A DNA stretch of 64,000 nt from Enterobacter sp. RIT418 (GTDB lineage: Bacteria > Pseudomonadota > Gammaproteobacteria > Enterobacterales > Enterobacteriaceae), in assembly GCF_003057745.1 (NCBI RefSeq), contig NZ_QBJD02000009.1, forward strand, positions 124,001 to 188,000. Reading direction: 5' to 3'. Positions 8,887-17,776 of this stretch are shown piece after piece; the first letter of the stretch is position 1; each line of letters begins with the position of its first letter. The notes beneath the pieces were generated by a model. It saw nothing but the letters and a program-made list of their open reading frames with translations. It did not search any database and was not told the origin of the DNA. The translations under genes were made by a program, and so were the position numbers.

Positions 8887-9660
8887 ATGAAATTGAATAC
8901 CCGAGCGCTATCTGCGCAATCGCCGAACAATAATCCCCCCATTGTCCTGGTCCACGGGCTTTTTGGCAGCCTCGATAACCTGGGCGTGCTGGCGCGCGAT
9001 CTGGTGGTCGATCATGATATTTTGCAGGTCGACATGCGCAATCACGGCCTTTCCGGTCGCGCGGAGGAGATGACCTACGCGGCGATGGCGCAGGATCTGC
9101 TGGACACGCTGGATGCACATAGCCTGGAAAAAGCGACGCTCATCGGGCATTCCATGGGCGGTAAAGCGGTGATGGCGCTGACCGCGCTCGCGCCCGAGCG
9201 AATCAGCGGTCTGGTGGTCATCGACGTCGCGCCCGTGGATTACGACGTTCGCCGCCACGACGAGATTTTTGCCGCCATCAATGCGGTGACCGAGGCGGGT
9301 GTTTCCACTCGCCAACAGGCCGCCACCGTGATGCGCGAGCATCTTGATGAGGAAGGCGTGGTGCAGTTTCTGCTGAAATCGTTTGTTGACGGCCAGTGGC
9401 GCTTTAATGTTCCCGTTCTGTGGGATCAGTATTCTCACATTGTGGGTTGGGAAAGTGTTCCCGCCTGGCCGCATCCTGCCCTCTTTATCCGCGGCGGTAA
9501 CTCGCCTTATGTCACCGACGCGTACCGCGACGCGCTGCTGGCGCAATTCCCTCAGGCGCGAGCCCACGTGATTGCCGGAGCTGGACACTGGGTTCACGCG
9601 GAAAAACCGGACGCCGTCCTGCGCGCCATCCGTCGCTATCTCACTGATACTGCGAATTGA
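8887..9660 (+). CDS. ybfF: Alpha/beta-hydrolase esterase YbfF
   Basis: YbfF belongs to the alpha/beta-hydrolase family. E. coli YbfF hydrolyses acyl-CoA and p-nitrophenyl esters in vitro, but its natural substrate is uncertain. The protein has 257 residues. The oxyanion region is LVHGLFGSLDN, the nucleophile elbow is GHSMGG with Ser89, and the catalytic His234 lies in AGAGHWVHAEKP. The acid residue is expected near position 113 (VIDVAPVDY). There is no signal peptide, so it is cytoplasmic. The gene is transcribed divergently from seqA across a 183-bp gap and ends at a strong stem-loop. Confidence 0.93.
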   Translation: MKLNTRALSAQSPNNNPPIVLVHGLFGSLDNLGVLARDLVVDHDILQVDMRNHGLSGRAEEMTYAAMAQDLLDTLDAHSLEKATLIGHSMGGKAVMALTALAPERISGLVVIDVAPVDYDVRRHDEIFAAINAVTEAGVSTRQQAATVMREHLDEEGVVQFLLKSFVDGQWRFNVPVLWDQYSHIVGWESVPAWPHPALFIRGGNSPYVTDAYRDALLAQFPQARAHVIAGAGHWVHAEKPDAVLRAIRRYLTDTAN

Positions 9661-9674
9661 TTAAAAAGTCAGCG
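9655..9674 (+). promoter_or_regulatory. Possible weak LexA box for ybfE
   Basis: The 20 bases starting AATTGATTAAAA at 9655 match, at about 17 positions, the LexA box I recall for E. coli ybfE (AACTGATTAAAAACCCAGCG). It overlaps the ybfF stop codon. It is far from the CTGT-N8-ACAG consensus, so the call rests on memory of the orthologous site. Confidence 0.3.
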
Positions 9675-9700
9675 ACTGGAAGGCTGCGGGCTTCCAGTCG
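9673..9700 (+). terminator. Stem-loop after ybfF
   Basis: A perfect 10-bp stem (CGACTGGAAG with CTTCCAGTCG) encloses an 8-base loop. No T tract follows directly, so it may be a Rho-assisted terminator or an RNA-stability element rather than a classical intrinsic terminator. Confidence 0.5.
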
Positions 9701-9788
9701 TTGGCGTGTGGTTTTCGCTGATGTATGATGGCGCGCTTATCGCCCGGGCTTTAGCAGGGCGGCGTGTTTCCCCCGAAGTCTCAGAATC

Positions 9789-10082
9789 ATGGCCAAAGAA
9801 CAAACGGACCGTACGACACTAGATCTGTTCGCGAATGAGCGTCGACCGGGACGACCGAAAACGAATCCGCTCTCGCGTGACGAACAGCTGCGTATTAATA
9901 AACGCAACCAGCTTAAACGCGATAAAAATCGTGGGCTTAAGCGTGTCGAACTGAAGCTTAACGCTGACGCGGTTGATGCGCTTAACGAGCTGGCTGAAGC
10001 ACGCAACATTAGCCGCAGCGAGCTAATCGAAGCGATGCTGATCGCCCAGCTTGATACGCTTCGCGCTAAAGTAAAAGTCTGA
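9789..10082 (+). CDS. ybfE: LexA-regulated protein YbfE (CopB/RHH-like)
   Basis: This is a short basic protein of 97 residues. The N-terminal half is charged and rich in Arg/Lys (RRPGRPKTNPLSRDEQ, NKRNQLKRDKNRG). The C-terminal half looks like a ribbon-helix-helix DNA-binding fold: a strand (RVELKLNADAV), then two helices (DALNELAEARN and SRSELIEAMLIAQLD). The E. coli orthologue is reported as part of the SOS regulon but its function is not established. The gene lies just upstream of fldA, and the divergent position of a weak LexA-like site fits SOS control. The start ATG gives the conserved MAKEQTDRTTLDLF beginning. Confidence 0.85.
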   Translation: MAKEQTDRTTLDLFANERRPGRPKTNPLSRDEQLRINKRNQLKRDKNRGLKRVELKLNADAVDALNELAEARNISRSELIEAMLIAQLDTLRAKVKV

Positions 10083-10231
10083 AAATCCCCCAAATCTCTC
10101 TTTTCATGTAGCACAGAGTGCAGTCCTGCGCGATAGCTGTTTCCGCAGGGTTGCGTGTTCTGCTATTATTGCCCTTATCCGTGGACAATTTGCGCCACCA
10201 TACTATTAAGTTTCAAGAGGTTATTTTACTC

Positions 10232-10762
10232 ATGGCAATCATCGGCATTTTCTTCGGCAGTGACACCGGCAATACCGAAAACATCGCAAAAAACATTCAA
10301 AAACAGCTCGGTAAAGACGTTGCCGATGTGCACGACATCGCCAAGAGCAGCAAAGAAGATCTCGAAGGCTATGACATCCTGCTGCTGGGCATCCCGACCT
10401 GGTACTATGGTGAAGCGCAGTGCGACTGGGATGATTTCTTCCCTACGCTTGAAGAAGTGGACTTTAACGGCAAGCTGGTCGCCCTGTTCGGCTGCGGCGA
10501 TCAGGAAGACTACGCGGAGTATTTCTGTGATGCGCTGGGTACTATCCGCGACATCATTGAGCCGCGCGGCGCGGCTATTGTTGGCCACTGGCCAACCGCG
10601 GGCTATCACTTTGAAGCCTCCAAAGGCCTGGCTGATGACGACCACTTTGTTGGCCTGGCCATTGACGAAGACCGTCAGCCAGAACTGACCGCCGAACGCG
10701 TTGAAAAATGGGTGAAGCAGGTTCGTGAAGAGCTGAACCTGGACGACATCCTCAACGCCTGA
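10232..10762 (+). CDS. fldA: Flavodoxin 1 FldA
   Basis: FldA is the essential FMN-containing electron carrier. It reduces IspG/IspH, activates pyruvate formate-lyase and anaerobic ribonucleotide reductase, and supports biotin and methionine synthesis. It has 176 residues, identical in length to E. coli. The phosphate loop is SDTGNTEN (residues 9-16), and the isoalloxazine ring is held by Trp57 (PTWYYGE) and the tyrosine of [10 protein letters not shown]. The ATG at 10232 is the family start; upstream in-frame codons have no counterpart. AAGAGG precedes it by 11 bases. In E. coli fldA is SoxS-activated and part of its transcript runs into fur; the 212-bp spacing here permits the same. Confidence 0.97.
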   Translation: MAIIGIFFGSDTGNTENIAKNIQKQLGKDVADVHDIAKSSKEDLEGYDILLLGIPTWYYGEAQCDWDDFFPTLEEVDFNGKLVALFGCGDQEDYAEYFCDALGTIRDIIEPRGAAIVGHWPTAGYHFEASKGLADDDHFVGLAIDEDRQPELTAERVEKWVKQVREELNLDDILNA

Positions 10763-10832
10763 TATCCCTGCGGCGCGACTCCGGTTGCGCCCGTTGTCCA
10801 GGTCAAACCGATTAAATTAATTGCTACAAACT

Positions 10833-10861
10833 TTTAACTTTTCCGTTCAGACCTGTACAAT
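10833..10861 (+). promoter_or_regulatory. Candidate promoter for uof-fur
   Basis: TTTAAC and TACAAT are separated by 17 bases upstream of uof. The transcript would include the whole uof frame. This is a sequence match only. Confidence 0.35.
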
Positions 10862-10970
10862 ATCCCCCTGGTAAAACGTGGGCTCCATCGAACAAGTTTG
10901 TTGGTGATACCCCATTTTTATAAGCATATTTTGCTTGAGACTTGCAGTTTTCATTTAGGCGTGGCAGTTC

Positions 10971-10989
10971 TATAATGAGACGCATTATC
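10971..10989. promoter_or_regulatory. Fur box at the uof start (autoregulation)
   Basis: The 19 bases TATAATGAGACGCATTATC match the Fur consensus GATAATGATAATCATTATC at 15 positions, with intact ATAATGA and CATTATC arms. The site covers the uof start codon and a TATAAT hexamer, so Fur bound here would limit its own expression, as known in E. coli. Confidence 0.65.
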
Positions 10990-11061
10990 CCAAGTGCATT
11001 CTCTGTCACTTCTTCTTTTGAAGTGAATCGTTTAGCAACAGGACAGATTCCGCATGACTGA
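10975..11061 (+). CDS. uof: Uof, translation-coupling leader upstream of fur
   Basis: A 28-codon ORF (MRRIIPSAFSVTSS to IPHD) matches E. coli Uof in length, and in sequence in most of its C-terminal half. It overlaps fur by 8 bases, its TGA falling inside codons 2-3 of fur. In E. coli, fur translation depends on ribosomes arriving from uof, and the sRNA RyhB represses fur by pairing at the uof start region. The same overlapping architecture here suggests that iron-dependent tuning is kept. The peptide itself has no known function. Confidence 0.85.
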   Translation: MRRIIPSAFSVTSSFEVNRLATGQIPHD

Positions 11062-11500
11062 CAACAATACCGCATTAAAGAAGGCTGGCCTGAAAGTAAC
11101 GCTTCCTCGGTTAAAAATCCTTGAAGTGCTTCAGGGGCCAGACAATCACCATGTCAGTGCGGAAGACCTTTACAAGCGTCTTATCGATATGGGTGAAGAA
11201 ATTGGCCTGGCAACCGTCTATCGTGTGCTGAACCAGTTTGATGACGCGGGCATTGTTACCCGTCATAATTTCGAAGGCGGTAAATCTGTTTTCGAACTGA
11301 CTCAGCAGCACCACCACGATCACCTGATCTGCCTCGACTGCGGCAAGGTTATTGAATTTAGCGATGATTCCATCGAATCACGCCAGCGTGAAATCGCTGC
11401 GCGTCATGGTATCCGTCTCACCAACCACAGCCTGTACCTGTATGGTCACTGCGCTGAAGGCGATTGCCGCGAGAACGACCGCGCACACGACGCCAAATAA
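11054..11500 (+). CDS. fur: Ferric uptake regulator Fur
   Basis: Fur is the global Fe2+-responsive repressor of iron uptake genes. It has 148 residues. The N-terminal winged helix (LKVTLPRLKILEVLQ, AEDLYKRL, GLATVYRVLNQF) binds DNA. The C-terminal dimerisation/metal domain carries the His cluster HHHDH, the zinc Cys pair CLDCGK and further His/Asp/Glu ligands. The ATG overlaps uof. A good intrinsic terminator follows. The start region ATGACTGACAAC and gene order fldA-uof-fur match E. coli. Confidence 0.98.
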   Translation: MTDNNTALKKAGLKVTLPRLKILEVLQGPDNHHVSAEDLYKRLIDMGEEIGLATVYRVLNQFDDAGIVTRHNFEGGKSVFELTQQHHHDHLICLDCGKVIEFSDDSIESRQREIAARHGIRLTNHSLYLYGHCAEGDCRENDRAHDAK

Positions 11501-11517
11501 TCCGTATTCATACTCTG

Positions 11518-11545
11518 AGCCAGCCGCGAGGTTGGCTTTTTTTTT
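11518..11545 (+). terminator. Rho-independent terminator after fur
   Basis: AGCCAGC and the G/T-rich partner GGTTGGCT form a stem followed by nine T. It lies just after the fur stop and before the paired REP element. Confidence 0.8.
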
Positions 11546-11555
11546 GCCTAAAAAA

Positions 11556-11630
11556 GCCCGGTGGCGCTGCGCTTACCGGGCCTGCGGGCTGTGACACCTT
11601 TGCAGGCCGGTAAGCGCAGCGCCACCGGGC
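11556..11630. repeat. Paired REP sequences (BIME)
   Basis: Two copies of a REP-type palindrome, GCCCGGTGGCGCTGCGCTTA at 11556 and its inverted partner ending at 11630, face each other across a short spacer. This is the usual bacterial interspersed mosaic element arrangement in the convergent gap between fur and chiQ. Confidence 0.85.
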
Positions 11631-11644
11631 GTGAATACAGCGCA

Positions 11645-11974
11645 TTAGTTATTGTTGCTGCGAATTTCCTGCCAGATTTTATCGCAGCGCTTCGCCACTT
11701 CCTGATCGTTACCGGTTTTACGCGCCTGAATGCAGGCCTGGTAATCCATCACCCGAACGTTCTCCTGCGTGGCGAACTGCTCGTGCGCCTTCTCTTTTTT
11801 CAGCACGTTCAGCACGCTTTGACAGGCCTCGATTTTTTCTGGCGAGCCTTGCGCGGTATTGATACAGGCGCTGTACGCCTCTTTTAGACGCGAATCCTCT
11901 TTCGGCCCCGGTGAGGTTGCGCAGGCCGCAAGCCCGGCGGTCATCACCGCGACAAGTACGATTTTCTTAAACAT
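11645..11974 (-). CDS. chiQ: Small lipoprotein ChiQ (YbfN)
   Basis: A 109-residue lipoprotein. The start at 11974 gives a short signal peptide ending LAAC, so Cys18 is the lipidation site; a GGAG ribosome-binding site lies 6 bases upstream. The mature part is hydrophilic and has four further cysteines (YSACINTA, IEACQSV, YQACIQA, VAKRCDKI), a regular pattern that suggests two disulfides in the periplasm. It lies 43 bp downstream of chiP on the same strand and is probably co-transcribed with it. Its role beside the chitoporin is not established; the name follows its place in the chiPQ operon. Confidence 0.85.
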   Translation of the reverse strand: MFKKIVLVAVMTAGLAACATSPGPKEDSRLKEAYSACINTAQGSPEKIEACQSVLNVLKKEKAHEQFATQENVRVMDYQACIQARKTGNDQEVAKRCDKIWQEIRSNNN

Positions 11975-12017
11975 AGCCGTCTCCATTCCGGCGGGCCTTA
12001 GCCCGCCAGAGCGTTTA

Positions 12018-13427
12018 TCAGAAGATAGTGAATGGGGCGATAACCATGAACTTCACGTCGCGCTCATCCTGGAAGATGTTGCCGTAACCACCGCCCCAGC
12101 CTGGGATATCGGAGTGGTTGTCGTACTGAGTGAAGTGCAGTTTGAACATGGTGCCTTTCGCGCGGCCGTCCTGGACGGTGTACATCGCATCAAGGCTGTA
12201 CGCAGACTCTTTGATTTTGTTTGAGGCGTAGTCTTCACGCTGGCCTGCGGCGTTAATAAACCAGTCGGCCGGTTTTGCATCCCAGGCATAAACGTAGGAT
12301 GCGCCGACGGCCCAACCCGCCAGATCCCAGTTTTTGAGGTCATACATCGCGCCGAAGAACACCGCCTTTTCACCGTTGGCGTTGAAGTCAGAGCGGTTAT
12401 CCCACCAGATGTCCAGACGACCGTTAGAAGAGGCGTAGGTTGGCGTCATGCGCTGCAGGAAGTAGCCCTGCTGCCCTTCTGCTTTCACCCAGGTTCCTTC
12501 CAGACGCAGATCCACTACGTCGGCCACCTTGTAGCCGAAGGTCAGCGCCTGCAGCCAGGCCGTGCCGTCGTAGATATCATTAATGGTGTTGTTGTCGGCC
12601 TTATCGCGCGCCCCGTAGAACTGATAGCTGGTTGAAAGCGGAGAGCCCGCGACGTCAAACTTGTAGCTGGCTTTGGCAAAGTATTGATCGACAAAGCCTT
12701 CTGCCTGACCAAATGCTGCTTCAAGCACCAGATCATTCTTGAAATCGTATTTGGCACCGAGCGAGTGCAGGTAATCAACCTTAGTCTTGCGGTCGTTCTG
12801 GTAGAACTTGTCCATCTCAATGTGCCACGGCGCTTTGTACTCGTTGGTCCACATATATGAGAAGCTCAGCGCACCCGCGTCGCCGTAGTCGAAGTTTGCC
12901 CCGGCTTCTGCCCCCTGATATGTGCCAGGCATAAAGCTCCAGTGCGGGGCTAACAGCGTTTGGCCAGTTGGCTGAATATAACCTGCGCGAGCCCATACCG
13001 GGCCATATTTAAATTTCGCCGCCGCTTTATACAGGCTGATACCGCTTTTATCGCCGGAATAGTCTTCATCGTAGGCTTTATTGCTGGAGGAGAAGGCAAT
13101 TTCGTTCGGGTGGCCGCTGTCGCCGTTTTCCGCCATTTCAATCGCGGTAAATGCGGCTATATCAAGGCCGAACATGTCCGCCGCATAGCCTGACTGGAAA
13201 TCAAGGTTGGCGTTCCATGTTGAGTGAGAGAGGTTTGTTTTGTACTTATCTTCAGCGACGTCTTTACGGTCACGTTCACGCTGCCAGTAATAGATCCCCC
13301 CGGTAAGGGTAGAATCATCGATAAAACCTGCTGCCTTAGCTTCTGGAGTCACCGCTAACCCCGACAATGCTGTCACACCGGCAATAGCCAGCGCCAGCGC
13401 ACTACGTTTGCCACTGAACGTACGCAT
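12018..13427 (-). CDS. chiP: Chitoporin ChiP (YbfM), OprD-type outer-membrane channel
   Basis: ChiP lets chitooligosaccharides cross the outer membrane. It has 469 residues with a signal peptide ending PEAKA-AG (about residue 32). The mature protein shows alternating beta-strand patterns rich in Tyr/Trp and a C-terminal ending IAPFTIF, a terminal-Phe signature for outer-membrane insertion. The leader carries an A/G-rich ribosome-binding site (AAAGAGGAAT) that is also the target of the sRNA ChiX. A NagC-like operator lies upstream. With nagE/nagBA nearby, the context supports uptake of chitin sugars. chiQ follows directly. Confidence 0.94.
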   Translation of the reverse strand: MRTFSGKRSALALAIAGVTALSGLAVTPEAKAAGFIDDSTLTGGIYYWQRERDRKDVAEDKYKTNLSHSTWNANLDFQSGYAADMFGLDIAAFTAIEMAENGDSGHPNEIAFSSSNKAYDEDYSGDKSGISLYKAAAKFKYGPVWARAGYIQPTGQTLLAPHWSFMPGTYQGAEAGANFDYGDAGALSFSYMWTNEYKAPWHIEMDKFYQNDRKTKVDYLHSLGAKYDFKNDLVLEAAFGQAEGFVDQYFAKASYKFDVAGSPLSTSYQFYGARDKADNNTINDIYDGTAWLQALTFGYKVADVVDLRLEGTWVKAEGQQGYFLQRMTPTYASSNGRLDIWWDNRSDFNANGEKAVFFGAMYDLKNWDLAGWAVGASYVYAWDAKPADWFINAAGQREDYASNKIKESAYSLDAMYTVQDGRAKGTMFKLHFTQYDNHSDIPGWGGGYGNIFQDERDVKFMVIAPFTIF

Positions 13428-13432
13428 AGATT

Positions 13433-13446
13433 ATTCCTCTTTGACG
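13433..13446 (-). promoter_or_regulatory. ChiX sRNA pairing site over the chiP ribosome-binding site
   Basis: On the plus strand these bases read ATTCCTCTTTGACG, which I recall as part of E. coli ChiX RNA. The chiP mRNA therefore has a 14-nt perfect complement to ChiX that includes its Shine-Dalgarno sequence. In E. coli and Salmonella this pairing silences chiP until chitosugars titrate ChiX. chiX itself is not in this window. Confidence 0.65.
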
Positions 13447-13820
13447 AATTAAAGCGCCTAAAACGGCGAAAATATAAAAGACCTAAGGGTCAGGGGTAGT
13501 TAGAAATACCCTCGAATTAACTACCGTCTTTAGGTTATTTTTCGCGACGCGAATTATCAATGCTTTTTAGAAGGCAAAACTCAGGATTATGACGAAGTGC
13601 ACATATTTAGTAGCTATTTGTAACAACTTAGATGAAGCGAGGATTTACAAGGCATAAGGGCTATTTTTACGCAATAACATGCATTATTTGCGTTTATTTT
13701 TTAAGCTCCATACCTCCTGTAAATATTACAACTTTATTTTAATAAAATAAGTAGCACGACATTGACCTGATTTTATCAGCGCGCGTGTAAGCTCATATCG
13801 TTAATGGCCTGATCGTTAAA
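13447..13820. other. chiP upstream regulatory region
   Basis: This AT-rich stretch between chiP and the glnS terminator holds no gene I can support. It contains a NagC-like operator (13535-13557) and an imperfect inverted repeat, ACGCAATAA with TTATTTGCGT, at 13669-13693. The repeat has NagC-like half-site character and could be a second operator. The chiP promoter must lie here, but I cannot place it with confidence. Confidence 0.5.
13535..13557. promoter_or_regulatory. NagC-like operator for chiP
   Basis: TTATTT and GAATTAT arms flank a central TTCGCGACGC, fitting the NagC pattern of T-rich and A-rich halves around a GC-containing centre. NagC repression of chiP is known in E. coli. The site lies about 110 bp upstream of the chiP start codon. 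Confidence 0.5.
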
Positions 13821-13848
13821 TAAAAAAACGCCGCTATAAGCGGCGTTT
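13821..13848 (-). terminator. Rho-independent terminator after glnS
   Basis: Read on the minus strand, ACGCCGCT and AGCGGCGT form a stem followed by seven T. It lies 27 bases after the glnS stop. Confidence 0.88.
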
Positions 13849-13874
13849 GTTTCTCATTGACCACTGCGGCGAAA

Positions 13875-15542
13875 TTATTCGCCTGATTTAGCCCAGGTAT
13901 CACGCAGGCCTACGGTACGGTTAAATACCGGTTTTTCCGCCGTGCTGTGGCGGCTGTCCAGGCAGAAATACCCTTCACGTTCGAACTGGAACGCTTTGCC
14001 CGCTTCAGCCGCTTTCAGAGACGGCTCAGCATAACCCTGCTTAATCACCAGCGACTGAGGGTTGATGACGGACAGGAAGTCCTCGGCCGCACCAGGGTTA
14101 GGTACGCTGAACAGGCGATCGTACAGGCGAATCTCTACCGGCAGCGCGTGGGCAGCGCTCACCCAGTGGATAACGCCTTTCACCTTGCGGCCATCGGCAG
14201 GATCCTTGCTCAGCGTTTCCGCATCGTAAGAACAGAAGATGGTGGTGATGTTACCTTCCGCATCTTTTTCAACGCGCTCGGCTTTGATGACGTAGGCGTT
14301 ACGCAGACGCACTTCTTTACCCAGCACCAGACGCTTGTACTGCTTGTTCGCTTCTTCACGGAAGTCAGCGCGGTCAATCCAGATCTCGCCGCTGAACGGC
14401 ACGTCACGGCTTCCCATTTCCGGCTTGTTCGGATGGTTAGGCATGGAGACCAGCTCGCTTTCACCCTGCGGATAGTTTTCGATAACCAGCTTAACCGGAT
14501 CGATTACGGCCATCGCGCGCGGCGCGTTTTCATTGAGATCTTCGCGAATGCAGGATTCCAGGGAGGCCATCTCGATGGTGTTATCCTGCTTGGTGATGCC
14601 GATACGTTTGCAGAACTCGCGAATAGAAGCTGCGGTGTAGCCGCGACGGCGCAGGCCAGAAATGGTCGGCATACGCGGGTCGTCCCAGCCCTCAACGTGC
14701 TTGTCGGTGACCAGCAGGTTCAGCTTACGCTTGGACATCACGGTGTATTCGAGATTCAGACGAGAGAACTCGTACTGACGCGGATGCACAGGAATAGTGA
14801 TGTTATCCAGCACCCAGTCGTACAGGCGACGGTTGTCCTGGAACTCCAGCGTACACAGCGAGTGCGTAATGCCTTCCAGCGCATCGCTGATGCAGTGGGT
14901 GAAGTCGTACATCGGGTAGATGCACCACTTGTTGCCGGTCTGGTGGTGTTCAGCGAACTTAATGCGGTACAGCACCGGATCGCGCATCACGATAAACGGT
15001 GACGCCATGTCGATTTTGGCACGCAGGCAGGCTTTGCCCTCTTCGAAGCCGCCGGCACGCATTTTTTCAAACAGCGCCAGGTTCTCTTCCACGCTGCGGT
15101 CGCGGAACGGGCTGTTTTTGCCAGGCGCCGTCAGCGTACCGCGATACTCGCGGATTTCGTCAGCGGACAGTTCGTCGACATACGCCAGACCTTTGTTGAT
15201 CAGCTCCACCGCGTAGGCATACAGCTGATCGAAATAGTTAGAGGAGTAGCAGATGTCGCCTGACCAGTTAAAGCCCAGCCATTGCACGTCGTTTTTAATT
15301 GACTCAACGTATTCGATGTCTTCTTTTGCGGGGTTTGTGTCATCGAAACGCAGGTTGCATTGGCCCTGATAGTCTTGCGCAATGCCGAAGTTCAGGCAGA
15401 TAGATTTCGCGTGACCAATGTGCAGGTAGCCGTTCGGCTCCGGCGGGAAACGCGTATGAACCGTGGTGTGCTTACCACTGGCCAGATCTTCATCGATGAT
15501 CTGACGAATAAAGTTACTCGGGCGGGCTTCAGCCTCACTCAT
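13875..15542 (-). CDS. glnS: Glutaminyl-tRNA synthetase GlnS
   Basis: GlnS is the class I synthetase that charges tRNA-Gln, four copies of which are encoded 8 kb away. It has 555 residues, the E. coli length. The HIGH motif lies in [14 protein letters not shown] (about residue 40), and the KMSKS equivalent is VMSKRKLN (about residue 270). The C-terminal half is the double beta-barrel anticodon-binding domain (VHTRF to GLRDTW boundaries are conserved). The ATG at 15542 follows GAGGAAT; an upstream in-frame ATG would add 13 residues not found in the family. The gene has its own promoter and terminator. Confidence 0.98.
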   Translation of the reverse strand: MSEAEARPSNFIRQIIDEDLASGKHTTVHTRFPPEPNGYLHIGHAKSICLNFGIAQDYQGQCNLRFDDTNPAKEDIEYVESIKNDVQWLGFNWSGDICYSSNYFDQLYAYAVELINKGLAYVDELSADEIREYRGTLTAPGKNSPFRDRSVEENLALFEKMRAGGFEEGKACLRAKIDMASPFIVMRDPVLYRIKFAEHHQTGNKWCIYPMYDFTHCISDALEGITHSLCTLEFQDNRRLYDWVLDNITIPVHPRQYEFSRLNLEYTVMSKRKLNLLVTDKHVEGWDDPRMPTISGLRRRGYTAASIREFCKRIGITKQDNTIEMASLESCIREDLNENAPRAMAVIDPVKLVIENYPQGESELVSMPNHPNKPEMGSRDVPFSGEIWIDRADFREEANKQYKRLVLGKEVRLRNAYVIKAERVEKDAEGNITTIFCSYDAETLSKDPADGRKVKGVIHWVSAAHALPVEIRLYDRLFSVPNPGAAEDFLSVINPQSLVIKQGYAEPSLKAAEAGKAFQFEREGYFCLDSRHSTAEKPVFNRTVGLRDTWAKSGE

Positions 15543-15581
15543 CGTGGATTCCTCAAAAGCGTAAACAACGTATAACGGCAT

Positions 15582-15610
15582 ATGATCTTATAAGCCGGAC
15601 GTAGTGACAA
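15582..15610 (-). promoter_or_regulatory. glnS promoter
   Basis: On the minus strand TTGTCA is followed after 17 bases by GATCAT, then a region almost the same as the mapped E. coli glnS promoter (…CTTATAAGATCAT…). The -10 is poor, in keeping with a weak wild-type promoter. Confidence 0.6.
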
Positions 15611-15653
15611 CCCTTAAAACGTCTCTGAAGAAAATAATGGGGGCATTTACAGC

Positions 15654-15688
15654 AAAAAAAAGCGGCGGAGGTTATCCCCCGCCGCTTA
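15654..15688 (-). terminator. Rho-independent terminator after nagE
   Basis: Read on the minus strand, AAGCGGCGG and CCGCCGCTT pair with a loop containing GATAACC, followed by eight T. It lies 26 bases after the nagE stop and separates nagE from the glnS promoter. Confidence 0.92.
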
Positions 15689-15713
15689 AGGCATGAACTC
15701 TACTCAGGAGCGA

Positions 15714-17663
15714 TTACTTGCCTTTAATCTCATACAGCGGCGTTTGGCCCGCAACAACCTGACCTTTAGCCTGAACCACCAGGCCGCTGAAGTCGTCGAT
15801 GTTGCTGCACACAACCGGGCTGATCATGGAGCGCGCGTTGGCGTTCAGGAAGTCCAGATCCATTTCCAGAACCGGCTGGCCTGCCACCACTTCCGCGCCC
15901 TCTTCCACCAGGCGAGTAAAGCCCTGACCGTTCAGCGCCACGGTATCGATACCCATATGGACAACGATTTCCGCGCCTTTTTCAGTCTCAAGGCAGAACG
16001 CGTGGTTGGTGTTGAAGATTTTCACGATGGTACCGGCAGCCGGAGACACCACGGTTTTATCCGTTGGTTTCACCGCCACGCCGTCACCGACCGCTTTGCT
16101 GGCGAACGCTTCGTCAGGCACCTGCTCAAGCGCAACCACTTCACCCGTGACGGGTGAGACCAGCGCAGCAACGGTTGCTGCGTTTGGCACAGCCTGTGGC
16201 TTAACGGCAGCAGGAGCAGCGGCCGGAGCTGAAGTCGCTTCCGCGGCGGCAACCGGGCCACGCATCACGACTTTTTTCATTTCGTCGCCGATAGATTCCG
16301 CTTTCGCACCCACAATCACCTGAATGCTCTGCTTGTTCAGTTTTACCACGCCGGATGCGCCAAGGCGTTTGCACGCGGCGTCGTTCACGCGGGAAGAGTC
16401 GACCACGGTCAGACGCAGACGGGTAATACAGGCATCAATCGCTTTCAGGTTATCGGTACCGCCAACGGCAGCAATGTAGCTGGTCGCCAGCTGTGCCAGA
16501 CCTTCTTCGGTGTTGCTGTTCGCTTCTTCAGTGACCACGTCATCGGTTTTATCTTCGCGGCCTGGGGTTTTCAGGTTAAACATGCGAATAACCGCGCTGA
16601 ACAGCAGGAAGTAGACGATGAAGAAGATCACGCCCATCACCAGCAGCATCCAGACGTTCTGGCTGGCGGCCGGCAGGCTGTACATCAGCACATAGTCGAT
16701 AGCGCCTGCGGAGAAGGAGAAGCCGGCATGGATACCCAGCAGCGTAGCAACGAACAGGCTGATGCCGGTCAGCAGCGCGTGCAGGAGATACAGCAGCGGA
16801 GCCAGGAACATGAACAGGAATTCCAGCGGCTCGGTCACACCGGTCAGGAACGCGGTGACGGCTACGGAGAGCAGCATACCGCCAACCATTGGGCGACGCT
16901 CTTTCGGCGCAGCGAAGTACATCGCCAGCGCTGCACCCGGCAGGCCAAACATCATGATTGGGAAGAAGCCGGACATGAACATGCCCGCGGTGCCGTCACC
17001 CGCGTAGAAGCGGTTGATGTCGCCGTGGAATACCGCACCTGCGGCGTTGGTGAACTCACCGATCTGGAACCAGGCGATGGTGTTCAGAACCTGGTGCAGA
17101 CCGGTTGGGATCAGCAGTCGGTTAATGAAGCCAAAGATACCGGAACCCAGCGCACCTGCGGACACGATCCATTCACCGCCAGCATGAATTGCATGCTGAA
17201 CTGGCGGCCAGACGTAGCCGAAAATAGCCGCTAACACCAGGCAGAAGAAGCCGGTTGCGATCGGTACAAAGCGTTTCCCGCCGAAGAAGCTCAGGAAATC
17301 TGGAAGTTTAATGTTGGACCAGCGGTTATAAACCGCACCGCCGACCAGACCGGTAATGATACCCGCCAGCACACCCATATTAATTTCCGGGTTGATGGTT
17401 ACCATCGCCTTAGTCAGTACAAAGTAACCCACCGCACCTGCCAGAGCTGCCGCACCCGCACCGTCCTTGGACCAGCTGGATGCCACACCGATGGCGAAAA
17501 TCAGCGCGAGGTTATCGAAAATGGCCCCACCCGCTTGCGCGATGAAGGGAACATTTAATAAATCCGGTTGGCCGAATCGCAGCAACAGTGCTGCCACTGG
17601 CAACACCGCGATGGGCAGCTGCAATGCCCTACCGAGTCGCTGGAAAAAACCTAAAATATTCAT
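15714..17663 (-). CDS. nagE: N-acetylglucosamine-specific PTS permease IICBA, NagE
   Basis: NagE imports and phosphorylates N-acetylglucosamine to GlcNAc-6-phosphate. It has 649 residues with the domain order IIC-IIB-IIA. The N-terminal 370 residues are the membrane channel, including the GITEP-like TGVTEPLEFLFMF region. The IIB phosphocysteine is in KAIDACITRLRLTV (about residue 412). An Ala/Pro linker (about residues 480-500) leads to IIA with the active-site histidine in EIVVHMGIDTVAL. It is divergent from nagB across a 327-bp control region holding two NagC-like sites and a CRP site. Induction by GlcNAc-6-P through NagC and activation by CRP are expected. Confidence 0.98.
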   Translation of the reverse strand: MNILGFFQRLGRALQLPIAVLPVAALLLRFGQPDLLNVPFIAQAGGAIFDNLALIFAIGVASSWSKDGAGAAALAGAVGYFVLTKAMVTINPEINMGVLAGIITGLVGGAVYNRWSNIKLPDFLSFFGGKRFVPIATGFFCLVLAAIFGYVWPPVQHAIHAGGEWIVSAGALGSGIFGFINRLLIPTGLHQVLNTIAWFQIGEFTNAAGAVFHGDINRFYAGDGTAGMFMSGFFPIMMFGLPGAALAMYFAAPKERRPMVGGMLLSVAVTAFLTGVTEPLEFLFMFLAPLLYLLHALLTGISLFVATLLGIHAGFSFSAGAIDYVLMYSLPAASQNVWMLLVMGVIFFIVYFLLFSAVIRMFNLKTPGREDKTDDVVTEEANSNTEEGLAQLATSYIAAVGGTDNLKAIDACITRLRLTVVDSSRVNDAACKRLGASGVVKLNKQSIQVIVGAKAESIGDEMKKVVMRGPVAAAEATSAPAAAPAAVKPQAVPNAATVAALVSPVTGEVVALEQVPDEAFASKAVGDGVAVKPTDKTVVSPAAGTIVKIFNTNHAFCLETEKGAEIVVHMGIDTVALNGQGFTRLVEEGAEVVAGQPVLEMDLDFLNANARSMISPVVCSNIDDFSGLVVQAKGQVVAGQTPLYEIKGK

Positions 17664-17776
17664 CCGATTCCCCCTACGAGACCCACTTTTTAAGGCTCGT
17701 TCTAAACTATGTTTTTATAGTGTTACAGGCTTATAACTACCGTTGATAATTCACTGGCATCGTGAGTGTGTGAAAA

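Noticed and set aside
13947-15002. 351-codon plus-strand frame within glnS
   Set aside because: Antisense shadow of glnS.
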